Assembly: GCF_001238275.1 (NCBI RefSeq)
Contig: NZ_LGTB01000020.1
Coordinates: 1 to 64,000, forward strand
Direction: 5' to 3'
Source of the DNA: Bradyrhizobium viridifuturi
Lineage (GTDB): Bacteria; Pseudomonadota; Alphaproteobacteria; Rhizobiales; Xanthobacteraceae
DNA: 64,000 bases
A model generated the notes under the pieces. The model did not search any database, was not told where the DNA came from, and worked only from the letters and a program-made list of their open reading frames with translations. Within the stretch, counting starts at the first letter, position 1, and each line of letters begins with the position of its first letter. The translations under genes and the position numbers were made by a program. Shown here in pieces: positions 10,416-20,261 of this stretch.

Positions 10416-11398
10416 CGCTTGCCCCGCGCGATCAGCGTGCCCCAGATGCCGGCCGGGAAGAACAGCACGCATGCAATGAAGATTGCGCCAACGATTAACT
10501 GCCAGTGAACGGTCCAGACCGAGACGATGTTCTCCAGGACCAGGAAGACCGCGGCGCCGATCATCGGCCCGAAGAATGTCCCCATCCCGCCGAGCAGGGC
10601 GATCATCACGACAAGGCCCGAGGTCTCGTAGTGCAGGATCTCGATCGGAACGATCGACAAGTGCAGCGCCTGCAAGGCGCCGGCGAGGCCGCAGAAGCCG
10701 CCTGACAGGACGAAGGTCAGCAATCGCGTCAGGGTGACGTCATAGCCCGACGCCCGGGCCCGCATCTCGTTCTCCCGCACCGCTTCAATGACGGCACCGA
10801 ATGGCGAGGCCAGAATGCGCGACATCACGAAGAAGGCGGCGATGACGAACGCCGCAATCACGTAATACCGGATCATCGGGTTGATGAAATCGATCCGTAG
10901 GCCAAACAGATCGATGGTGCGGACGTTGATGCCGCGAAGCCCGTTCTCGCCCCCGGTCAGGTCAACCGCCTGATAGAAGAGGTAGTAGACACATTGCGAC
11001 AGCGCCATTGTCACCATGGCGAAGTAGATGCCGCGGGTTCTGATCGCGAGCACGCCAATCACCAGCGCCATCAACAGGCCGCCAGCAACCCCGGCCGCGA
11101 TCGCCGCATACCATGGCCAGCCGAGGTGCACGATGGCAATGCCGCAGAGGTAGGCACCGGTCCCGAACAACGCCGCATGACCGAACGACAGAAGGCCCAG
11201 ATAACCAAACACGAGGTTGAAGCCGAGAGCGTACAACCCATAGATCAGGATGTTCACCGCAAGAGCCGTGAACGGCATCAGCAACGGGAAAACAAGGATC
11301 ACCGCGGCTGCAATGCTGGCGCGGTGCCGCGTGGCGAACTCGTACCAGCTGACCGTCGTGGTATGGGGCTCCTTGATGGATTCGGTCGCGTCGGTCAT
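10412..11398 (-). CDS. Branched-chain amino acid-type ABC transporter permease (LivM-like)
   Basis: This 328-residue polytopic membrane protein has the LivM hallmark GYLGLLSFGHAALFGTGAY and the coupling segment AIRENEMRA-like (AVRENEMRARASGYDV). It begins 7 bp after the LivH-like stop. With LivH it makes the pore of the importer. Confidence 0.93.
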   Translation of the reverse strand: MTDATESIKEPHTTTVSWYEFATRHRASIAAAVILVFPLLMPFTALAVNILIYGLYALGFNLVFGYLGLLSFGHAALFGTGAYLCGIAIVHLGWPWYAAIAAGVAGGLLMALVIGVLAIRTRGIYFAMVTMALSQCVYYLFYQAVDLTGGENGLRGINVRTIDLFGLRIDFINPMIRYYVIAAFVIAAFFVMSRILASPFGAVIEAVRENEMRARASGYDVTLTRLLTFVLSGGFCGLAGALQALHLSIVPIEILHYETSGLVVMIALLGGMGTFFGPMIGAAVFLVLENIVSVWTVHWQLIVGAIFIACVLFFPAGIWGTLIARGKR

Positions 11399-11405
11399 GC
11401 CGGGC

Positions 11406-12290
11406 TCAGCTCATCAATCCGGCGCGGCCAAAGAAGCCCTGCGGACGAACGATCAGGACGATCGCCATCAGCGCAAAGATCGATACCTTGGCCATCTCGG
11501 GTGCAAACAACGAGGTCATGCTGACCACCACGCCGACCAGCAGGCCCGCCAATACGGCGCCGCCGATCGACCCCATCCCTCCAACAACCGTCACCACGAA
11601 GGCCTCGGCGAGGATCGTGCCGCCCATCTCCGGAATGACGCCTTGAAGCGGGGCAGCCAGCAGGCCGGCAAATCCCGCGATCGCCGTGCCTATCCCGAAC
11701 ACGATCAACCAGACCCTGGAAACATCGACGCCAAGGACACGGACGATCTGCGGGTCGCGCGCGCCGGCGCGGATAATCAGCCCGAAGCTGGTCTTCTCGA
11801 GGAACAGCCAGAGTGCCAGCAGAACGACGGCCGTCGCGCCAATGACGAACAGGCGGTAGAGCGGAAAATAGCCGACACCAATGTCGACGGCGCCCTGCAG
11901 AACCTCCGGCGTGTCGAACGGATATCCGGTCTTGCCAAAGGCAATGCGCACGCATTCGACCATCACGTAGCTCAGCCCGAAGGTCAGGAGCAGCGGATAA
12001 TCGATGCCGCGGCCGTAAAGCGGCCGGATCAGCACGCGCTCGACGGCAAGGCCGAACAGTCCGATCACGATCGGCACAGCTATGAGGCAAGTCCAGAAAT
12101 TGCCCCCGATCGAGATCAGATAGAGTCCGACATAGGCGCCGACCATGTAGAAGGCGCCGTGGGCGAAGTTGACGACCGTCAACATCCCGAAGATCAGCGA
12201 GAGGCCGATCGCAAACAGCACGTAGATCGCGCCGAGCGCCAACCCGGCAAACAGTTGCAGCGCGATCAGGTCAAAGCTCAAGCCCGCCAT
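11406..12290 (-). CDS. Branched-chain amino acid-type ABC transporter permease (LivH-like)
   Basis: This 294-residue permease has the N-terminal LivH signature ALGAIYVLFAIGLSLIFG and VVNFAHGAFYMVGAY, and a C-terminal VIGGMGS-type motif (VVGGMGSIGG). The ATG at 12290 follows the strong site GAGGGGGACAA. It lies 53 bp downstream of the binding-protein gene. Confidence 0.93.
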   Translation of the reverse strand: MAGLSFDLIALQLFAGLALGAIYVLFAIGLSLIFGMLTVVNFAHGAFYMVGAYVGLYLISIGGNFWTCLIAVPIVIGLFGLAVERVLIRPLYGRGIDYPLLLTFGLSYVMVECVRIAFGKTGYPFDTPEVLQGAVDIGVGYFPLYRLFVIGATAVVLLALWLFLEKTSFGLIIRAGARDPQIVRVLGVDVSRVWLIVFGIGTAIAGFAGLLAAPLQGVIPEMGGTILAEAFVVTVVGGMGSIGGAVLAGLLVGVVVSMTSLFAPEMAKVSIFALMAIVLIVRPQGFFGRAGLMS

Positions 12291-12343
12291 TTGTCCCCCT
12301 CGGCACGACGCGCACCGCCGTGCGGCGCGCGCCGGCGCACGGC

Positions 12344-13597
12344 TCAGCTCTTATGACCGAGCGCCTCGCAGGTGCGCAGGTACTTTTCGTTGGGTTCTTC
12401 GGTCGACAGGACCTCGAACACATCGGACTCGTTCTTCATGTCCTTGGACTTCGACTTGATCACCAGCACCGATTGCACCGACTGGTGGTCGCATTTGCGA
12501 TAGTATTGCGGTCCCTTGTAGTAGTCATACTTGAGCGCTTCCAATGCCGCGACGACCTTGTCGGTCTCGACACTGCCGGCACCCTTGACCGCCTCGAGCA
12601 CGGTCCGCACGCCGCCATAGCCGAGCGCACCGTAGTCGGTCGGCAACTTGCCGTCGTACATCTTGCGGAATGCGTCGTTGAACGCCTTGGTCGAGGCGAA
12701 CTTGTCCTCGATCCCCCAATAGAACGAGCAGCCGCCGACGACGCCCTCGAATGCCTGGGGTCCGGCCGCGACGCGGCTGGCATGCGAAAGCAGTGGCGCA
12801 ATGATCTGGATCGATTTCTTGATGCCGAAGTCAGTTGCCTGCTTCAGCGCGATCTGCTGGTCGCGACCGAAATTGCTGATGCAAAGGATATCGGGCTTGA
12901 GCGCCTGAAGACGCGGCAGCAGCGTGGAGAAGTCGGTCGTTCCCAAGGGATGGCGGATGTCGCCGAGGTTCTCGATGTTGAATTCCTTGCCAACCTCGAG
13001 GAAGCCGCGAACCATCTCATGACCATAGGCGTAGTCTGCCGTGAGGAACGCAACCTTCTTGCCGAACTTGGCAAAGGCATAGCGGCCGACCGCGCCTGAG
13101 GTCATGTGCGGGTTCAGTGCTTCGTGGAAGGTGAACTTGCTGAAGTCCGCCGCCTCATTGATGGCATCCGACTGGCTGATCGAATTGAAGATGACGCCGC
13201 GTTCCTTGGTGACGTTGTTGATCGCGAGCTGAACCGCCGCCGACAGACTGCCGACGACGAAATTCACCTTCTCCTTCTCGACCAGCTCCAATGTCCGCGT
13301 CGCCGCTTCACCGGGATTGAGCTTGTCGTCGCGCACGACGAGCTCGGCCTTGCGGCCGTTGAGGCCGCCGGCATCATTGAACTGGGCGACGGCCAGCTGA
13401 CCGGCCCGCACCTGGTCCTGCGCTTCGGCGCCATAGGGACCGGTCAAGGGAACGGGGAAGCCGATCTTGATCGGTGCTTCCTCGGCCTGCAGCAGATTGA
13501 TGCGAAACGGTGAGACGGCGAGAACGGCGCCGGCGCTTGCCGTTGTCAGCAGACGACGCCGCGATATCGATCCGGCTTTGGCGACCTTCTTCGTCAT
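12344..13597 (-). CDS. Tat-exported ABC transporter substrate-binding protein (LivK/AmiC type)
   Basis: This 417-residue type I periplasmic binding protein has a twin-arginine leader (SISRRRLLTTASAGAVLAVS) and the family opening IKIGFPVPLTGPYG. Its length is usual for Peripla_BP_6 proteins. Members bind amino acids, amides, urea or aromatic acids, so the Liv label does not fix the ligand. It heads the importer genes and lies 68 bp downstream of the molybdenum-hydroxylase large subunit on the same strand, so hydroxylase and importer may be one transcript. Confidence 0.9.
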   Translation of the reverse strand: MTKKVAKAGSISRRRLLTTASAGAVLAVSPFRINLLQAEEAPIKIGFPVPLTGPYGAEAQDQVRAGQLAVAQFNDAGGLNGRKAELVVRDDKLNPGEAATRTLELVEKEKVNFVVGSLSAAVQLAINNVTKERGVIFNSISQSDAINEAADFSKFTFHEALNPHMTSGAVGRYAFAKFGKKVAFLTADYAYGHEMVRGFLEVGKEFNIENLGDIRHPLGTTDFSTLLPRLQALKPDILCISNFGRDQQIALKQATDFGIKKSIQIIAPLLSHASRVAAGPQAFEGVVGGCSFYWGIEDKFASTKAFNDAFRKMYDGKLPTDYGALGYGGVRTVLEAVKGAGSVETDKVVAALEALKYDYYKGPQYYRKCDHQSVQSVLVIKSKSKDMKNESDVFEVLSTEEPNEKYLRTCEALGHKS

Positions 13598-13665
13598 GAC
13601 TATTCCTCCCCAAGAACTGTCTGTGTTTTGCTTATCGTCTTGTCTTTGCCTGGAACGTCTCCACC

Positions 13666-16055
13666 TCAGATTCGTCCCAAGGCCGTCAGGATAACCTGAG
13701 GCGTGAGCGGAATCTCGGTAATTGTTGCGCCGAACGGCCGCAGCGCATCATTGACCGCGTTGGCAACCGCGGCTGCGGCGCCGGCTGTGCCCGCCTCGCC
13801 CGCGCCTTTGGCTCCCAGCTCGGTTTCCTGCGTCGGCGATACCACGTGGCCGACCTCGATATCAGGCATCTCGCCAGACATCGGGACCAAATAGTCCGCC
13901 ATGTTGGCGTTGGTCAGCTGACCACGTTCGTCATAGATACACTTTTCAAACAGCGCCGCCCCGAGCCCCTGCACGACCCCACCCCGGATCTGTTCGTCGA
14001 CCAGTTGCGGGTTGATGATGGTGCCGCAATCTTCGATAACCCAGTGCTTCAGCAGCTTCACGAACCCGGTCTCGGTGTCGACCTGAAGCCACGAGGCCTG
14101 AACGCCATTGGTGAACGCGAAGGGATATTGCCGCGGTACGAAATGTCGGGTCGCCATCAACTCAGGCCGGATGCCTGGCGGGAGCGTGTCCGGCCGAAAA
14201 TACACGATCCGCGCCAGCTCGTTCAGCTCGATCCGCGGCCCCCCGTCGTCGGCATTGACGATACTGTTGTTGACGATATCGAGCCCGGCCGGTGTCGTTT
14301 GCAGGATGGCCGCGGCGACATCCAGAATGTTCCGGCGCAGCGCCTTGGCCGCCTGCAACGCGGCTTCGCCGCCGATGCCGGCGCCGCGCGAGGCCCAGGT
14401 GCCGCCGCCATAGGGCGTATTGTCGGTGTCGCCCAGGGTCACCCGGACCCGGTCCATCGAGACGCCGAGCACGCTGCCGACGATCTGGGCAGTCAGCGAC
14501 TCGGACCCCTGCCCCTGCTCCGTGATGCTGGTCTGGCAAATGACCGAGCCCTGCGCGTCGAGCCGAACCGCAACGCCATCCTGCGAGGAGATTTTCGCGC
14601 CGCCGACACCGTAAAAGGCGGCACTGGGATTGGTGACCTCGATGAAGCTGGCTAGTCCGATGCCCCGATAGATGTTGTGGGCTCGCAAGGCTGCCTGCTC
14701 GGCACGCAATGCGTCGTAGTCCATCATCTGAAGCAGCTTGGCCAACGAAGCATGATGCGAGAGCTGCTCGAACTTCATGCCCGAGGGGGATGCACAGGGA
14801 TAGGCATCGTCGGCGATCAGGTTGCGCCGGCGAATCTCGACGGGATCCATGCCGATCTTCGCCGCGGCAAGGTCGACCAGGCCTTCGGTGACCGAACAGG
14901 CAATCGGGTGTCCGACCGCCCGGTACTGGCACATCACGTTCTTGTTCTGGAAGACGACACGCGCCCGGGCCCGGTAGTTCGGCGTGACATATGGCCCGCC
15001 GACCAGGTTGACCACCTGATTGGCCTCGATGGCGCTGGTGCGCGGATACATCGAATAGGGACCGATCCCCGTCAGGTCGTCGATCTCGAAGGCCGTGATG
15101 GTACCATCCGGTTTGACGCCTATCCGCCCCCGGCATCGATGATCGCGGGCATGAATGTCCGTGTTGAAGCTTTCGATACGGTCAGCCACGAATTTGACCG
15201 GCCGGCGCAACAGCTTCGACAGTGCGTATGTCGCCATTTCGTCGGCGTAGATGTGAACCTTGATGCCGAACGACCCGCCGACATCCTTGCAGACCACCCG
15301 GATCTGCGCTTCGTTCAGCCCGAGATGCAGGGCTGCGATGTTCTGCACCATGTGCGGCGCTGCGTGCCCTGATAGATCGTGAGCCGCGCCTCGGCGGCAT
15401 TCCAGTCGGCAACCACGGCACGCGGCTCAAGCGTCACGCCAGTGTGGCGCCCGAAGATGAAATCGGCCTCGACGACTTCGGATTCCGATAATGCGTGGTC
15501 GACGTCACCGGCATCGAGTGTCCGTTCAAAGGCAAGATTGTCACCAAGCGCGGCGTGGATGACAGGCGTTGCCGGATCGAGCGCAGTGCGCATGTCCGTG
15601 ACCGCCTCGAGCTCCTCGTAGTCAACGGCAATCTGTTCCATTGCATCTTCGGCCGCCGCGCGGCTGGTTGCGACAACCGCCGCGACCGCTTCACCCTGCC
15701 AGCAGACCCGGTCGACCGCGATCGCGTGCTGCGGCGCCGACTTCAGTCCCTTCAGATGCGAGAGTACGCCGACCCACGGCGTGATGACAGATTCGAGTTC
15801 CCGACCTGTCACGATGGCAATGACGCCGGACATACGTCGCGCCGCGTCGGCATCGATCGCCACGATTCTGGCATGGGCGTATGGCGACCGCAGGAAGACC
15901 GCATGCGCCATGCGCGGCAGTTCCAGATCACTGACGTATTGTCCACGCCCCTGCAGCAACCTGTCGAGGTTCGGCCGCGGCACCGTCTTGCCGATGTAGG
16001 AATTCGGGCGATCGAGCACCGAAAGCGTCTCTGCTGGCGCACGGGTCACTGTCAT
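13666..16055 (-). CDS. Xanthine dehydrogenase-family molybdopterin subunit (CoxL-like), frameshifted
   Basis: The repaired product is ~796 residues, a normal length for the large molybdenum-cofactor subunit of the xanthine dehydrogenase/CO dehydrogenase family. The N-terminal part opens with a NSYIGKTVPRPNLDRLLQGRGQYV-like domain, and the C-terminal part carries the conserved catalytic glutamate in GAKGAGEAGT. The active-site loop reads CQYRAVGHP. This matches neither the AYRCSFR motif of true CO dehydrogenase nor AYRGAGR of form II enzymes, so CO oxidation is unlikely. The frame breaks near 15360, between TIYQGTQ and HMVQNIAALH; one extra base (cgctg to cgcctg on plus) restores QAPHMVQN. The ATG at 16055 overlaps the stop of the 2Fe-2S subunit gene. 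Confidence 0.85.
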
Positions 16056-16537
16056 GCCCGCCGCTCCGCACGCGTCTTGGCGGTCGCCTCCACAGCGTCC
16101 ACGATGGCCTGATAGCCGGTGCAGCGGCAATAATTTCCGGAGAGATGCTCTCGGATCGCTTGCCGATCAGGCTCGGGCGTATGCTTCAGCAGATCCTGCG
16201 CCGTCATCAGCATCCCAGGTGTGCAGTAGCCACACTGCAACGCATTGCGTTCGCGGAATGCCGCCTGAAGGTCGGCGATTTCACCGCTGTCGGACACCCC
16301 CTCGATGGTTTCGACCGACGCGCCTTGCGCCTGGACCGCCAGCATCAGGCAGGAGCGAACGATCTCGCCATCGATCCGGACGGTGCAGGCGCCGCAGACG
16401 CCGTGCTCGCAACCAACATGCGTTCCGGTCAGCTTCAGATTCTCCCGAAGGAAATCCGCGAGATTGAGCCGCGGCAAGACAAAGGCGTCGATGGGCTCGC
16501 CGTTGACCAGAAGCGAAACCGATACCGGAGCGCTCAC
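16052..16537 (-). CDS. 2Fe-2S subunit of a molybdenum hydroxylase (CoxS-like)
   Basis: This 161-residue subunit has a plant-type ferredoxin cluster (C43, C48, C51, C63; CEHGVCGAC) and the second alpha-helical cluster (C102, C105, C137, C139; QCGYCTPGM and GNYCRCTGYQ). It passes electrons from the molybdenum site to the FAD subunit. It starts with GTG, which overlaps the stop of the upstream FAD subunit (GTGA), and its own stop overlaps the large-subunit start. The order is M-S-L, as in cox-type operons. Confidence 0.93.
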   Translation of the reverse strand: MSAPVSVSLLVNGEPIDAFVLPRLNLADFLRENLKLTGTHVGCEHGVCGACTVRIDGEIVRSCLMLAVQAQGASVETIEGVSDSGEIADLQAAFRERNALQCGYCTPGMLMTAQDLLKHTPEPDRQAIREHLSGNYCRCTGYQAIVDAVEATAKTRAERRA

Positions 16538-17415
16538 GCCGTCGCTCCCGTTTCCAGTTCGGGCCGCGCGAGCAATGCGGCCACGCAGCGCCGGAGCAGG
16601 ATTGCGGCGAGATGTCGGCGCATCGTGGGGCTCGCCTGCTGATCCTCCTGCGGGTCGAGTTCGCGGGTGAGCGCTGTCGTAACCTCTGCGAGTAACGCGG
16701 GAGTCACGGATACATCGATCAGCTTGCCGGCGGCGGCTGCCAGCAAGGGGCGGTCGCCAACCGCAAAGAAGCCGAGCCGAAGATCCGTGAACTTGCCATC
16801 TGCGACGACAGCACGCGCGGCAAGACCGACGATGGCATAGTCACCGTGCCGCCGGGCATATTCCTGAAAGAAGAACGTCGAGCCCTGGCCTGGGACCGGT
16901 ACCTCGACCGCGACAAGCAATTCATCCCGTGCCAGCGCAGTTTCGTAGATTCCCTTGAAAAGTTCGGTCGCAGCAATCCGCCGCTCGCCTGTCGGACCGC
17001 GAGCAACGATCGTGGCGTCAAGCGCAACAACACAGGCCGGCAACTCCGACGCGGGATCGGCGTGAGCGAGGCTACCGCCAATCGTTCCGCGGTTGCGAAT
17101 AGCAGGATGGGCAACGTGGCTGACGGCATGCCGCAACAGCGGTGCGTGCAGCGCAATCTCCGGCGATCTGAGCAGGTCGACATGCCGGGTCAGCGCGCCA
17201 ACGACGAGGACGTCTCCCCTCATCGCAATGCCGCGCAACTCGGCGAGGCCGCCGATATCGACCAGAATCTCCGGCGATAGTAGCCGCAAGTTCATCGCCG
17301 GCATCAAGCTCTGGCCACCCGATAGAACCTTCGCCTTGTCGCCATGCACGGCAAGCAACTCGAGCGCATTCACGACACTGGTCGCGCGGGCGTAGGCGAA
17401 AGCCGCAGCTTTCAT
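16534..17415 (-). CDS. FAD-binding subunit of a molybdenum hydroxylase (CoxM-like)
   Basis: This 293-residue protein has the flavin-binding motifs of the family: KVLSGGQSLMPAMNLR near residue 35, and RNRGTIGGSLAHADPASELPA. It is the first gene of the M-S-L set. The 168-bp region upstream is shared with a divergent luciferase-like monooxygenase gene and holds a 14-bp motif that also occurs before the two-component monooxygenase operon. Confidence 0.93.
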   Translation of the reverse strand: MKAAAFAYARATSVVNALELLAVHGDKAKVLSGGQSLMPAMNLRLLSPEILVDIGGLAELRGIAMRGDVLVVGALTRHVDLLRSPEIALHAPLLRHAVSHVAHPAIRNRGTIGGSLAHADPASELPACVVALDATIVARGPTGERRIAATELFKGIYETALARDELLVAVEVPVPGQGSTFFFQEYARRHGDYAIVGLAARAVVADGKFTDLRLGFFAVGDRPLLAAAAGKLIDVSVTPALLAEVTTALTRELDPQEDQQASPTMRRHLAAILLRRCVAALLARPELETGATA

Positions 17416-17485
17416 GTGGGCGTGGCCTCCCGGCCCAATTTTCGTTTGTCAGATTAGAAGGCCGCCCTGCTCAAAGGTCAAGCTT

Positions 17486-17499
17486 GTTTATCGAGTGAT
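17486..17499. promoter_or_regulatory. Shared 14-bp motif, candidate TetR operator (copy 1)
   Basis: GTTTATCGAGTGAT lies in the divergent region between the CoxM-like and luciferase-like genes. It matches 13 of 14 bases of the site at 22102-22115 upstream of the flavin monooxygenase operon that encodes a TetR regulator. The core ATC-N4-GAT is a short dyad. Confidence 0.4.
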
Positions 17500-17583
17500 T
17501 ATTTGTGCGTCAGGGCTTGTCTTCGCCTTGGGAAGGCCGCAGGTTCCTTGCCAACTAAAGTTCAACGCGCAGCGAGGCGGATC

Positions 17584-18681
17584 ATGAAGCTCGGGTTCTT
17601 TACGATGCCGATCCATCCTCTCGACAAGGACTGGCGGCAATCGCTGCGGGAGGATCGGGAAGCCTTCCTGCTTGCTGATGAGCTCGGGTTCACGGAGGCG
17701 TATGTCGGCGAGCATGTCACCGACAAGGCCGAGAACATCACCTCCAGCATCGCGTTTATTGCGTGGCTCGCAGCCGCAACCAAACAGATCAAGCTTGGGA
17801 CCGGCACCGTCAACATGCCGAACACCCACCCGGCAGCGGTCGCTGCGTCGATCGCCATGCTCGATCACATGCTTGATGGCCGGTTCATATTTGGAATAAG
17901 CCCCGGCGGATTGCTGTCCGACGCGGAGATTTTCGGCAATCTCGACGCCGACCGCAATGCCATGTTCCTCGAGGCGATCAATCAGGTTCTGGAAATCTGG
18001 GCAGGAAAGCCGCCCTATGATTTGCAGGGCAAATACTGGAATGTCTCGGTCAGAAGGACTCTGATTGAGGATATCGGCCAGGGAATCGTGGCTCGCCCTT
18101 TGCAGACCCCTCACCCGCCGATCGTGGTGACCGCGGTCGCGCCGTTCTCGAAAGGCGTCACGGAGGCCGCTGCTCGCGGCTGGGATCCGATCTCAGCAAA
18201 CTTCCTGATGCCTGCCTGGGTGAAGAGTCACTGGCCCAAATACGTCGAGGGATGCGAGCGCATGAACCGGACAGTCGACCCTGCCAATTGGCGCGTCGCC
18301 AAGAGCGTGTTCGTGGCAAAGGACGCCGCCACCGCGAGGGCTTATGCGACGGCACCCGACGGTCCCTATGTGTATTACTATCATCAGCTGTTCACGAAGC
18401 TGAAACGCGGCGGCCGGCTCGAGTTGTTCAAGACACGTCGGGACCAGCCCGACGCGGAGGTGACGCTGGAATCGATTTGCGACAAGCTCATCATCCACGG
18501 CACACCCGAAAGTGTGGCCGACCAGCTGCTGTCTTTCCAGCAGGAGATCGGCCCCTTCGGAACCTTGCTCTATGCCGGGAAGGACTGGAAGGATCGCGAG
18601 CTTGGCCGCCAATCGATGATCCTGATGGCCGAGAAGGTCTTGCCGCGTATCAATGCCGCCGGCGCCGGCGCATCGACGTGA
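17584..18681 (+). CDS. Luciferase-like (LLM class) flavin-dependent monooxygenase
   Basis: This is a 365-residue protein from the ATG at 17584, preceded by GAGGCGGATC. It has the bacterial-luciferase fold sequence: MKLGFFTMPIHPL at strand 1, EAYVGEHV, KLGTGTVNMPNTHPAAVAASIAMLDH, and a C-terminal GTPESVADQLLSF segment. It contains the long insertion typical of alkanal/limonene-type LLM enzymes. These proteins use reduced FMN and O2, so a flavin reductase is needed; one is encoded at 20258-20812. It is followed by a deacetylase/amidase gene 12 bp on. The likely role is oxygenation in a catabolic pathway with the neighbouring hydroxylase. Confidence 0.9.
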   Translation: MKLGFFTMPIHPLDKDWRQSLREDREAFLLADELGFTEAYVGEHVTDKAENITSSIAFIAWLAAATKQIKLGTGTVNMPNTHPAAVAASIAMLDHMLDGRFIFGISPGGLLSDAEIFGNLDADRNAMFLEAINQVLEIWAGKPPYDLQGKYWNVSVRRTLIEDIGQGIVARPLQTPHPPIVVTAVAPFSKGVTEAAARGWDPISANFLMPAWVKSHWPKYVEGCERMNRTVDPANWRVAKSVFVAKDAATARAYATAPDGPYVYYYHQLFTKLKRGGRLELFKTRRDQPDAEVTLESICDKLIIHGTPESVADQLLSFQQEIGPFGTLLYAGKDWKDRELGRQSMILMAEKVLPRINAAGAGAST

Positions 18682-18693
18682 AGGAGTTTTGAC

Positions 18694-19568
18694 GTGGCTT
18701 TCACTGATCGCATTCCGTACCAGCACAGGTCGACCGGCCGAAACTGGCATTGCCGGATGGCAAGAAGCTTGCTGTCTGGGTCATCCTCAATATCGAGGAA
18801 TGGCGCATTGGGAATCCGATGCCGCGTACCGTGCTGAGCCCGCCGATGGGGCAGCCACTGCTGCCGGACGTGCCGAACTGGTCTTGGCATGAGTACGGCA
18901 TGCGTGCCGGCTTCTGGCGGCAATTCAAGGCCCTCACGGACCGAAAGATACCGGTGACGCTGGCTGCGAATGCCAACGTCTGCAACAGCTATCCGCGCGT
19001 CGCATCCGCGGCGCTCGAGGCTGGCTTCGAATTTATGGGACACGGATTCGTCCAGGGACCGATGCACAAGGTGGAAAACCAGGCGGATGCAATCAAGCGC
19101 GCGGTCGACACCATTGCCGGCTTCACCGGCAAGCCGCCACGATCATGGGAGAGCCCGGGCCTGACCGAAACCGAAGAAACGCTCGACCTCTTGCGTCTCA
19201 ACGGGATCGAATACGTGGCCGATTGGGTGATCGATGATCTTCCGCAGGACATCGCCACGCCGCACGGAACCGTGACGACGATCCCTTACTCCGTCGAGAC
19301 CAACGACATCGTCATCCACGCGCTGCAACACCTACCGTCGGAGCAGTTCCTGACGCGCTGCACCGATCAATTCGATCGCCTGTACCTCGAAGGCGCAGAG
19401 AATGCCCGGATCATGGCGATCTCGGTGCATCCCTACATCACGGGTGTGCCACATCGAATCAAGTACCTGGAGGCCCTGCTTGATTACGTCATCGGCCATG
19501 ACGGCGTAGCGCTCATGACGGCGAGCGAGATCGGCGACTGGTATCGGGATCAGATGGCGGCGAACTAA
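18694..19568 (+). CDS. Polysaccharide deacetylase-fold cyclic amidase (PuuE-like), frameshifted
   Basis: A GTG at 18694 after AAGGAG begins MAFTDRIPYQ. The frame is lost near 18724, and a single added base joins it to QVDRPKLALPDGKKLAVWVILNIEEW, giving ~291 residues. The rest (SWHEYGMRAGFWR, MGHGFVQGP, RSWESPGLTETEETLDLL, ADWVIDDLPQDI) matches the NodB-homology branch that includes PuuE allantoinase and cyclic-imide hydrolases rather than chitin deacetylases. No signal peptide is seen, which fits a cytosolic ring-opening enzyme. It is convergent with the TetR gene, with a 6-bp gap. Confidence 0.8.
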
Positions 19569-19574
19569 TTCGGC

Positions 19575-20261
19575 TCAGCCGACGACCTTGATCGGCGCCC
19601 TCCGACGATCGGTCGCGCTCTCCGCCATCCGCTCGAACCCTGCGAGGAAAATGTCCAGCGCGTCACTGATCATCTGCGCTTTGTCTTCGAGGACAGGCGC
19701 TTCGTAGATGTATTTGCGTACGCCGTAGTAGAAGATACCGCCGTGAAACACCCAGGCCAGTTCCAGTTCGGCAGCGCTGGGCCGGCTCTGCGTCGCGAGT
19801 CCGGCGTCGTGGCGGCACTCCCTGAGAATGCGGGTCAGGATCTTGTCCTTGACCATGCCAACATACCAGCGATTGATATCGAGACCCTTCAGGCCTGAAT
19901 AAAGATAGATCCTCAGCCATCTTCGATTGAAGATCGCGTCCGTATAGACCTCGTAAAATTCCTGCAGCCGCGCGCGGAGCGGACGCGACCGATCCGACAG
20001 CAATCTCTCCCAGCCGATCTCAAGGGGTTCGAGATAGACCTTGCGGTAGACCTCCTTGATGAGATCGTCCTTGCTGGGAAAATAGCGGTAAAGCAACGGC
20101 TGGGTTACACCGAGCTTGCGGGCGAGCGCACGCGTGCCGCCCCCGAATCCCTCCTCCGCAAACAACTCGGTCGCCTTGGTGACGAATTCACTGCGACGGT
20201 CGTCAGCTGACAGTCGCTTTTGCTTGGTACGAACTCGCTTGAGGGGCGTCTTTCGATTCAT
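19575..20261 (-). CDS. TetR/AcrR-family transcriptional regulator
   Basis: This 228-residue protein has a basic N-terminal tail (RKTPLKRVRTKQKR) and a TetR helix-turn-helix (TRALARKLGVTQPLLYRYFPSKDDL), then an all-helical ligand domain. Its start overlaps the flavin reductase stop (ATGA), so it is the last gene of the monooxygenase operon and probably autoregulates it. A motif shared by the operon promoter and the divergent CoxM/LLM region is a candidate operator. Confidence 0.9.
   Translation of the reverse strand: MNRKTPLKRVRTKQKRLSADDRRSEFVTKATELFAEEGFGGGTRALARKLGVTQPLLYRYFPSKDDLIKEVYRKVYLEPLEIGWERLLSDRSRPLRARLQEFYEVYTDAIFNRRWLRIYLYSGLKGLDINRWYVGMVKDKILTRILRECRHDAGLATQSRPSAAELELAWVFHGGIFYYGVRKYIYEAPVLEDKAQMISDALDIFLAGFERMAESATDRRRAPIKVVG

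Noticed and set aside
13666-17415. Carbon monoxide dehydrogenase (coxMSL)
   Set aside because: The gene order fits, but the active-site loop lacks the CO dehydrogenase motif, so I use the general molybdenum-hydroxylase name.
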